Below, piece after piece: positions 6,557-11,314 of a DNA stretch of 11,314 nt (positions are counted from its first letter, which is position 1; each line of letters begins with the position of its first letter). Location: positions 1-11,314 of the forward strand of contig JAEZCY010000009.1 in assembly GCA_023429845.1 (NCBI GenBank), read 5' to 3'. The stretch comes from Acidobacteriota bacterium (GTDB lineage: Bacteria; Acidobacteriota; Vicinamibacteria; Vicinamibacterales; Vicinamibacteraceae). Position numbers and translations under genes: made by a program. The notes under the pieces were generated by a model. That model saw only the letters and a program-made list of their open reading frames with translations. It was not told the DNA's origin and made no database searches.

Positions 6557-7551
6557 CAACCATGAACTGGACCGACCGACGCGTGCTGGTCACCGGCGCG
6601 GGAGGATTCATCGGCAGCCACCTGACGGAGGCGCTCGTGCAGGCCGGCGCCGACGTCACGGCATTCGTGCACTACCGCTCGACCCAGGCGGGCGGGCTGT
6701 TGTCGCTGCTGGCGCCAGACGCGCGGCGATCGATTCGGGTCGTGGCCGGCGAACTGCGGGATGCCGACGCGATCGGCCGCGCCACGCGCGGGCAGGACGT
6801 CGTCTTCCACCTCGGCGCGCTCATCGCCATCCCGTACTCCTACCGGCACCCGCTCGACGTCGTGCAGACCAACGTCGACGGCACGCTCCACGCGCTCCTG
6901 GCGGCACGGGACGCTGGCGTCACGCGATTCGTGCACACGTCCACGAGCGAAGTCTACGGCTCGGCCCAGCGAGTGCCCATCGACGAGACGCATCCGATCT
7001 CGCCGCAGTCTCCCTACGCGGCCAGCAAGGTCGGCGCCGACGCGCTTGCAGCGTCGTTCCACAAGTCGTTCGACCTGCCTGTGGCGACGATCCGTCCATT
7101 CAATTGCTACGGCCCCCGGCAATCGGCCCGCGCCGTGATCCCGACGATCGTCTCGCAGGCATTGCACGCGGACGAAGTACGGATAGGTTCCCTCTCGCCG
7201 ACGCGGGACTTCACCTATGTCGGCGACACCGTCGCCGGCTTCATGGCTGTGGCCGCGGCAGACGACGCGATGGGGCGCGTCATCAACGTGGGCTCTGGCA
7301 AGGAGATCAGCATCGGCGTGCTCGCGGAGCGCATCATCCGGTTGGTCGGGCGGACGGTGCCGATCGTCTGCGGCCAGGACCGCGTGCGCCCAGAGTCGAG
7401 CGAAGTGAACCGCCTCGTCTGCGACGCGTCGCTGGCGGGTCGGCTGCTCGGATGGTCGCCGACCGTAAGCTTCGACGACGGCCTTCGCCAGGTCATCGAC
7501 TTCATGCGGGCGCGCCCCGACTGGACGCGCACCGGCGACTACGAGGTGTAA
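6553..7551 (+). CDS. NAD-dependent nucleotide-sugar 4,6-dehydratase (LegB/GMD-like extended SDR)
   Basis: A 332-aa extended short-chain dehydrogenase. It has VLVTGAGGFIGSHL (GxxGxxG, Gly15/18/21), the FHLGALIAIPYSYRHPLDVVQTN segment seen in LegB-type dehydratases, catalytic Thr131-Ser132-Glu133 in STSEVYG, Tyr155-x3-Lys159 in SPYAASK, FNCYGPRQSARAVIP, and RDFTYVGDT. The Ser/Thr-Glu pair beside Tyr-x3-Lys is what 4,6-dehydratases use for water elimination, so it probably forms an NDP-4-keto-6-deoxy sugar. LegB works on an N-acetylglucosamine nucleotide in legionaminate synthesis, but no aminotransferase or sialate-type synthase is in the window. With the next two genes, a neutral 6-deoxyhexose or deoxyheptose is equally possible. 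The ATG at 6553 overlaps the glycosyltransferase stop; a second ATG at 6562 could be the real start. A 4-epimerase is the main alternative function. Confidence 0.85.
   Translation: MTTMNWTDRRVLVTGAGGFIGSHLTEALVQAGADVTAFVHYRSTQAGGLLSLLAPDARRSIRVVAGELRDADAIGRATRGQDVVFHLGALIAIPYSYRHPLDVVQTNVDGTLHALLAARDAGVTRFVHTSTSEVYGSAQRVPIDETHPISPQSPYAASKVGADALAASFHKSFDLPVATIRPFNCYGPRQSARAVIPTIVSQALHADEVRIGSLSPTRDFTYVGDTVAGFMAVAAADDAMGRVINVGSGKEISIGVLAERIIRLVGRTVPIVCGQDRVRPESSEVNRLVCDASLAGRLLGWSPTVSFDDGLRQVIDFMRARPDWTRTGDYEV
7543..7548 (+). promoter_or_regulatory. Shine-Dalgarno of the nucleotidyltransferase gene
   Basis: GAGGTG lies 6 nt before the ATG at 7555 and inside the last codons of the dehydratase gene. 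It fixes the start. Confidence 0.65.
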
Positions 7552-7554
7552 CCG

Positions 7555-8322
7555 ATGCGGGCTGTCATCCTCGCCGGCGGCAAGGGTCGTCGGTTGCTTC
7601 CCTACACGGCCGTCTTTCCGAAGCCGCTCGTGCCCGTTGGCGATCGCCCCGTCCTGGCCATCGTCATCGAGCAGCTGCGCCGGGCGGGGTTCACGCGCGT
7701 GACGCTCGCCGTTGGTCATCTCGCGGGCTTGATCGAGGCGTACTTCGGCGACGGCAGCCGCTTCGGTATCCGGATCGACTACTCGATCGAGTCGACGCCG
7801 ATGGGGACCGCCGGCCCTCTCAGCCTGATTGGCGATCTCGAGGACGACTTCCTGGTGATGAACGGCGACGTGCTGACGGATCTCGACATCGGCACGTTCG
7901 TGGCGGCGCATCGCGGCGCCGGCGCGATCGCGACCATCGCCGTCTATCGCAAGGTGGTGGACCTGACGCTCGGCGTCCTGTCGCTCGATGCCGGATCGCA
8001 GGTGATCGACTACGTCGAGAAGCCGTCGATGGATTACATGGTGTCCACCGGCATCTACTGCTTCAAGCCCGCAGCGCTCGAACACCTGGTCCCCGGCGCC
8101 GCGTGCGACCTGCCAGACCTGATCCGACGACTGATCGCGCGCCGCCAGCGCGTTCACGGGTATCGGTTCGAGGGCAACTGGCTCGACATCGGGCGGCCCG
8201 AGGACTACGAGGCGGCCCTCAATCTGTTCGGTGGGCCCGACGCCACGCCACGGTTCGAGGGCAGGGCGCCGCGGCAGTTGACTGCCGACCTCAGGGTGGC
8301 AGGAACGTCAGTGAGTGACTGA
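7555..8322 (+). CDS. Sugar-1-phosphate nucleotidyltransferase (NDP-sugar pyrophosphorylase)
   Basis: A 255-aa NTP_transferase-fold enzyme that joins a nucleoside monophosphate to a sugar-1-phosphate. It shows MRAVILAGGKGRRLLPYT with the GGxGxRL nucleotide loop (the usual Thr is Arg), FPKPLVPVGDRPVL with the conserved Lys, DDFLVMNGDVLTDLD with the metal-binding Asp, VEKPSMDYMVSTGIY, and the terminal GNWLDIGRPEDYEAA. It has neither a CBS pair as in PtmE nor a left-handed beta-helix tail, so it is the short form, similar in size to heptose- or hexose-1-phosphate guanylyltransferases. The nucleotide (GTP, dTTP, UTP or CTP) cannot be called from these motifs. It starts 3 nt after the 4,6-dehydratase stop and ends overlapping the reductase, so it most likely makes that pathway's first intermediate. 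Confidence 0.88.
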   Translation: MRAVILAGGKGRRLLPYTAVFPKPLVPVGDRPVLAIVIEQLRRAGFTRVTLAVGHLAGLIEAYFGDGSRFGIRIDYSIESTPMGTAGPLSLIGDLEDDFLVMNGDVLTDLDIGTFVAAHRGAGAIATIAVYRKVVDLTLGVLSLDAGSQVIDYVEKPSMDYMVSTGIYCFKPAALEHLVPGAACDLPDLIRRLIARRQRVHGYRFEGNWLDIGRPEDYEAALNLFGGPDATPRFEGRAPRQLTADLRVAGTSVSD

Positions 8323-9250
8323 ACACGTGAACGCGTCTGCTTCCAGGGCACTCGTCACGGGGGCCGGCGGCTTCGTCGGCCGTCATCTGTGCCGAGCGCT
8401 GCGCGAGGCCGGTCTGCACGTGAGCGTGCTGACGCGACCCGGCAGCGTCGCGCCCCCCGGTGTGCAGAGCGTTCTCGTCGATCCCGCTGATGTCGCGTCA
8501 ATGCGAGCCGCCGTGGCGGGCCATCCCTGCGATCTGGTGTTCCACCTTGCAGGGACGACCCGAGCCGAGGACGCTCAGGAGGTCAACGTGGAGTACGCGT
8601 CGCGGCTCCTCGATGTCCTTGCGGATCTGCCTTCGCCGCCGGTGGCGGTGTTTGCCGGCAGCGCTGCCGAGTACGGGCGCCCGAGCACATCGAGCGGCGT
8701 GGTCTCGGAGCGCGACCAATGCCGTCCCGTCAGTGCGTATGGCACGTCGAAGCTGGCGCAGACGCGACTGGCGCTCGCAGCCGCCGAGCGGGGCCAGGCA
8801 GTGGTGGTGGCCAGGCTGTTCAATCCGATCGGACCGGGCAGCCCGATCACGAGTGCACCGGGGGACTTCGTCAGGCAGGTCGCGTCGCTTACGGCGGCGG
8901 GGGGCACGCTGACCACCGGTCCTGTCGACGCCGTCCGCGATTTCACGGGCATCACCGCGACTGTCCAGGCGCTCATGGCGCTGGCGGAGCACCCGCACGC
9001 TCGTGGCCGCATCGTCAACGTGTGCAGCGGACGCGGTGTGCCGATGGCCGCTCTCGTCGAGCAGCTCATCAGCCTCGCACCGGGCTGCGTCACCCACCGC
9101 ATCGACCCCCGTCGCGGCGGCACCAGCACGCTTCCGATCGTCGTCGGTGACGACGCGCTGCTGAGAGATCTCGGCGTGACGCTGCCGCCACTGGATCTTG
9201 CGGCGGAGTTGCGGGCCATGCTCGCGGCTGAAGGAGCGCCGCCATCGTGA
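8315..9250 (+). CDS. NDP-4-keto-6-deoxyhexose reductase-like SDR (Rmd-like)
   Basis: A 311-aa extended short-chain dehydrogenase with RALVTGAGGFVGRHL (Gly16/19/22), LVFHLAGTTRAED, catalytic Ser116 in AGSAAEYG, and Tyr142-x3-Lys146 in SAYGTSKLAQ. The stretch RLFNPIGPGSP, followed by VDAVRDFTGI and IVNVCSGRGVPM, closely resembles GDP-6-deoxy-D-lyxo-4-hexulose reductase (Rmd), which makes GDP-D-rhamnose. Unlike the preceding 4,6-dehydratase, no Asp/Glu pair follows the catalytic serine in the dehydratase manner (Ala-Ala-Glu here), consistent with a reductase. It would reduce the 4-keto product of the dehydratase encoded at 6553-7551. The GTG start at 8315 overlaps the nucleotidyltransferase by 8 nt, with AGGA at 8301-8304; another GTG at 8327 is possible. 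Stereochemistry of the product is not readable. Confidence 0.85.
   Translation: MTEHVNASASRALVTGAGGFVGRHLCRALREAGLHVSVLTRPGSVAPPGVQSVLVDPADVASMRAAVAGHPCDLVFHLAGTTRAEDAQEVNVEYASRLLDVLADLPSPPVAVFAGSAAEYGRPSTSSGVVSERDQCRPVSAYGTSKLAQTRLALAAAERGQAVVVARLFNPIGPGSPITSAPGDFVRQVASLTAAGGTLTTGPVDAVRDFTGITATVQALMALAEHPHARGRIVNVCSGRGVPMAALVEQLISLAPGCVTHRIDPRRGGTSTLPIVVGDDALLRDLGVTLPPLDLAAELRAMLAAEGAPPS
9231..9236 (+). promoter_or_regulatory. Shine-Dalgarno of the second acyltransferase gene
   Basis: AAGGAG lies 10 nt before the GTG at 9247, within the last codons of the reductase gene. The spacing is slightly long, but no better start codon lies in frame nearby. Confidence 0.5.
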
Positions 9251-10350
9251 CGCCCGCACGAGCCTACTATCCCGGGTTCCAGGCCCTTCGCGGCCTCGGC
9301 TGTCTCGGAGTTGTGGTGCAGCATGCCTCGGGGTACGCAGGGATGCTCGCCCCGGGACCGACCGCGACGATCACCAGCCTCAATCTCGGCGGGTCTGGCA
9401 TCATGCTGTTCTTCGCGCTCTCTGCGTTCCTCATGCTGGAGCGCTCCGAGGATCCGATCGGACGCTTCACCCTCGACCGACTCCGGCGCGTCTTTCCGCT
9501 GCTGTGGATCTCGCTGCTCGTGGCGGGCGCGGCCTCGTACTACGTGCATCACGCAACGGGGCTGCGGTGGACGACGTTCCTGCTGATTCCGACCACCGTC
9601 CCGGCCTACGTCCCGGTTCCCTTCTGGTCGCTGAGCTTCGAGCTCCTGTTCTATCTGCTCGTCGCGTTGGGCGGGCTCGGCGGTCGCAACACCGTCATCA
9701 CGGTCGTGCTGCTGTGGTGCGCCATCGGCATCGCCTTCCACCAGTCTCCCTATGACCCACTGAACCACGCGCTGTATCCGCAGATCTATCCGTTCTTCGT
9801 GACGGTGTTCGGCTACTACTTCGCTGCGGGCATCCTGGCGCGCATCGGCTTCGACCCGCAGTCGCGCCTCCGATGGATCTACGGCCTCGGGGCCGTGGGC
9901 CTCTACGTGACGGTGCAATGGCACCTGCTGCCCTCGTGGGTCTACGCTGTGGTGCCGGTGGACCGGCACGGCTCTCTGTTCTTCGGCCTGCTCGCCGTCG
10001 GGTGCTTCCTGGCCATACGCGCCGCCGCGCTCTGGACGCCCAGGTCGCTGCCCGCGCGGATGCTCGGTAGGATCGGCGACTACTCGTACGGCATCTACCT
10101 CATGCACATGACGTGCATGATGCTCCTCCATCGCTGGCTGGAGGCGCTGGGGCTGCCGCTCGGGTTCTGGACGGCAATGACCATCATGGTGGTCGTGCCG
10201 CTGGCGGTGTCGTCGCTGTGGGGGGAACTCGACCTGTCGATGCAGCGCGCGATCAAGCGCCTGACGACACGGCGGTCGGCCGATCGCCAATGGCCGGACG
10301 CGCCGGCGGCACCGCAACTCGCCGGTGGACGCTCGGCGCCGCTTGCATGA
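9247..10350 (+). CDS. Acyltransferase 3 family integral membrane protein, second copy
   Basis: A 367-aa polytopic membrane acyltransferase. Family landmarks are FQALRGLGCLGVVVQHASG with Arg15 and the presumed catalytic His26, GSGIMLFFALSAFLMLERSE, FTLDRLRRVFPLLWI, VPFWSLSFELLFYLLVAL, and MLGRIGDYSYGIYLMHMTCM near the end, with about ten hydrophobic spans and a short basic C-terminal tail. It would transfer an acyl group to a sugar of the exported glycan or its lipid-linked precursor at the inner membrane. It is clearly diverged from the other acyltransferase of this run in length and loop sequence, so the two probably modify different positions (inference). The GTG start overlaps the reductase stop by 4 nt (GTGA). 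It is the last gene of the rightward run and converges on the ABC exporter genes. Confidence 0.92.
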   Translation: MTPARAYYPGFQALRGLGCLGVVVQHASGYAGMLAPGPTATITSLNLGGSGIMLFFALSAFLMLERSEDPIGRFTLDRLRRVFPLLWISLLVAGAASYYVHHATGLRWTTFLLIPTTVPAYVPVPFWSLSFELLFYLLVALGGLGGRNTVITVVLLWCAIGIAFHQSPYDPLNHALYPQIYPFFVTVFGYYFAAGILARIGFDPQSRLRWIYGLGAVGLYVTVQWHLLPSWVYAVVPVDRHGSLFFGLLAVGCFLAIRAAALWTPRSLPARMLGRIGDYSYGIYLMHMTCMMLLHRWLEALGLPLGFWTAMTIMVVVPLAVSSLWGELDLSMQRAIKRLTTRRSADRQWPDAPAAPQLAGGRSAPLA

Positions 10351-10377
10351 TGCTCGTCGGAGTCCCCCGCCGCTGAG

Positions 10378-10397
10378 GGCGTTGCCGCGCGAACGCC
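10378..10397. terminator. Possible hairpin between convergent operons
   Basis: GGCGTT and AACGCC form a 6-bp stem around an 8-nt GC-rich loop in the 60-bp gap between the two convergent genes. A perfect 10-bp palindrome CCGGCGCCGG overlaps its right end (10396-10405). Neither is followed by a T run on either strand, so if it ends transcription it does so weakly or with Rho. The position is right, but the GC content makes chance stems common. Confidence 0.3.
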
Positions 10398-10410
10398 GGC
10401 GCCGGTTTGC

Positions 10411-11124
10411 TCAGGGCATCGGCACTTCGACGAGCGTGCCGTGTTCGAGCTTGATGATTCGCCGGCAGTACTGCTGCAGCAGTGGCATCGAGTGCGACGC
10501 CAGGACGAAGATGCTGGCCGAGTCGATCAGGCTCCGCATGCGATCCTCGGCCTTCTTCTGGAACGCCGCGTCTCCCGTACCGAACATCTCGTCGATCAAC
10601 AGGATCTCCGGCCGGTGCGACGTCGCCACGGCGAACATCAGGCGCATGGTCATGCCGGCCGAGTAGGTCCGGACCGGCATGTCGAGGTAGTCGCCCAGAT
10701 CAGTCAGCTCCTCGATGCCCGGCATGGCCGCGGCGATCTCGGCGTGCGTCATGTCGAGCAGCAGGCCCATGCGCGTGATGTTCTCGTAGCCCGAGAGCTC
10801 CACGTCCATGCCGGCGCCGACTTCGATGATCGTCGCCGTCCGGCCCTCGCGCGTCACCGTGCCACTCACCGGCGCGTAGATGCCTGCCATGGTGCGCAGC
10901 AGCGTCGTCTTGCCGGCGCCGTTGTGGCCGATGAGGCCGAGGCGGTCGCCGTCGTTCAGCTCGAAGCTCACGTCGTTCAGCGCCGTGACGGTCGCGACGC
11001 GACGCGAGTCCTGGTCGATGCGGCCGCCGGTGCCGATGCTGACGAGCGAGTTGCGGAGGGAGCGTGCGCGGTTGTTGTAGATCGGGAACTGCACCGTGAC
11101 GTGTTCGAAGCGCAGCAGGGCCAT
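10411..11124 (-). CDS. wzt: ABC transporter ATP-binding protein for polysaccharide export (Wzt/KpsT/TagH type)
   Basis: A 237-aa ATPase that powers export of a lipid-linked polysaccharide across the inner membrane together with the permease encoded just upstream. It shows GHNGAGKTT (66-74, Walker A), IEVGAGMDVELSGYENI with Glu101 in the family's characteristic segment, the altered signature TYSAGMTMRL at 153-162 typical of Wzt/KpsT proteins, ILLIDEMFGTGD (174-185, Walker B and D-loop), and ASHS with the switch His211. The N-terminus carries the SLRNSLVSIG insertion common in this group. It stops soon after the ATPase fold and lacks the C-terminal carbohydrate-binding domain of long Wzt proteins. 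Its ATG at 11124 lies 1 nt after the permease stop. Confidence 0.93.
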   Translation of the reverse strand: MALLRFEHVTVQFPIYNNRARSLRNSLVSIGTGGRIDQDSRRVATVTALNDVSFELNDGDRLGLIGHNGAGKTTLLRTMAGIYAPVSGTVTREGRTATIIEVGAGMDVELSGYENITRMGLLLDMTHAEIAAAMPGIEELTDLGDYLDMPVRTYSAGMTMRLMFAVATSHRPEILLIDEMFGTGDAAFQKKAEDRMRSLIDSASIFVLASHSMPLLQQYCRRIIKLEHGTLVEVPMP

Positions 11125-11125
11125 G

Positions 11126-11314
11126 TCAGATCCAGAATGGCACGCGGAACGCCCGCCGCGTCAGCAGCCAGTACGCCATCGCCCAGCCCACGACCAGCAC
11201 CGTCAGCACCACGGCGTAGACGAAGAGCGGCGGCACCTCACCGAGCAGCGGATCACGGATCACCGTGATGAAGTACGTCAGCGGGTTCAGCCAGATGATG
11301 CTGCGGCTCACCGG
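11126..11314 (-). CDS. wzm: ABC-2 type polysaccharide export permease, C-terminal part (cut by window edge)
   Basis: Only the last 62 residues are present; the gene continues past the window end. The piece reads IIWLNPLTYFITVIRDPLLG, the conserved Asn-Pro segment before the last membrane span of Wzm/KpsM/TagG permeases, then a hydrophobic span (LFVYAVVLTVLVVGWAMAYWLL) and the short basic C-terminus ending RVPFWI, typical of the family. It precedes the ATPase by 1 nt, the usual Wzm-Wzt order, and both must be cotranscribed. No start codon is in view: a GTG at 11311-11309 is an internal valine. Confidence 0.88.
   Translation of the reverse strand, partial: PVSRSIIWLNPLTYFITVIRDPLLGEVPPLFVYAVVLTVLVVGWAMAYWLLTRRAFRVPFWI

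Noticed and set aside
5459..6659. Two long minus-strand open frames opposite the GT4 gene
   Set aside because: The plus strand encodes a complete GT4 protein with an EX7E motif. The antisense products are Arg/Ala/Pro-rich and lack domains.
6469..8157. Long open frame on the minus strand (562 codons)
   Set aside because: It is antisense to the dehydratase and nucleotidyltransferase genes, which carry clear catalytic motifs. Its protein is Arg/His/Asp-rich with no recognisable domain. In high-GC DNA the strand opposite a gene often stays open.
8575..10317. Long open frame on the minus strand (580 codons)
   Set aside because: It lies opposite the Rmd-like reductase and the second acyltransferase, both strong family matches. 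The composition is charged and low in complexity, without motifs.

Overview
The window is part of a surface-polysaccharide (O-antigen or capsule type) gene cluster. It is very GC-rich, densely packed, and made almost entirely of overlapping or nearly touching genes. High GC, GTG starts and Shine-Dalgarno sequences fit a high-GC bacterium. The Wzm/Wzt-type ABC exporter with nucleotide-sugar genes points to an envelope glycan, most likely of a Gram-negative such as an acidobacterium or proteobacterium. The sequence alone does not fix the phylum.

Layout: (1) Positions 1-3606, minus strand, hold five genes read right to left: glucose-1-phosphate cytidylyltransferase (rfbF), a CDP-glucose 4,6-dehydratase-like enzyme (rfbG-like), a three-part C-methyltransferase of the TylC3/NovU type, an RmlC-type 3,5-epimerase, and the first codons of a short-chain dehydrogenase cut by the window edge. 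Every junction overlaps (4, 14, 4 and 4 nt), so the set looks translationally coupled. Together it would make a CDP-linked, C-methyl-branched 6-deoxyhexose. (2) Positions 3607-3785 are a divergent intergenic region with a 16-bp operator-like dyad. (3) Positions 3786-10350, plus strand, hold an acyltransferase-3 membrane protein, a GT4 glycosyltransferase, then a second nucleotide-sugar cassette: LegB/GMD-like 4,6-dehydratase, sugar-1-phosphate nucleotidyltransferase and Rmd-like 4-ketoreductase. A second acyltransferase-3 protein ends this run. (4) Positions 10411-11314, minus strand and convergent with block 3, hold a short Wzt/KpsT-type ATPase and the C-terminal end of its Wzm-type permease.

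How they work together (inference): two cytoplasmic pathways supply two deoxysugars, one CDP-linked and C-methylated and one with an unidentified nucleotide. GT4 and glycosyltransferases outside the window build the chain, the ABC exporter moves it across the inner membrane, and the two acyltransferases may add O-acyl groups. No mobile element, CRISPR array, tRNA or rRNA was seen.
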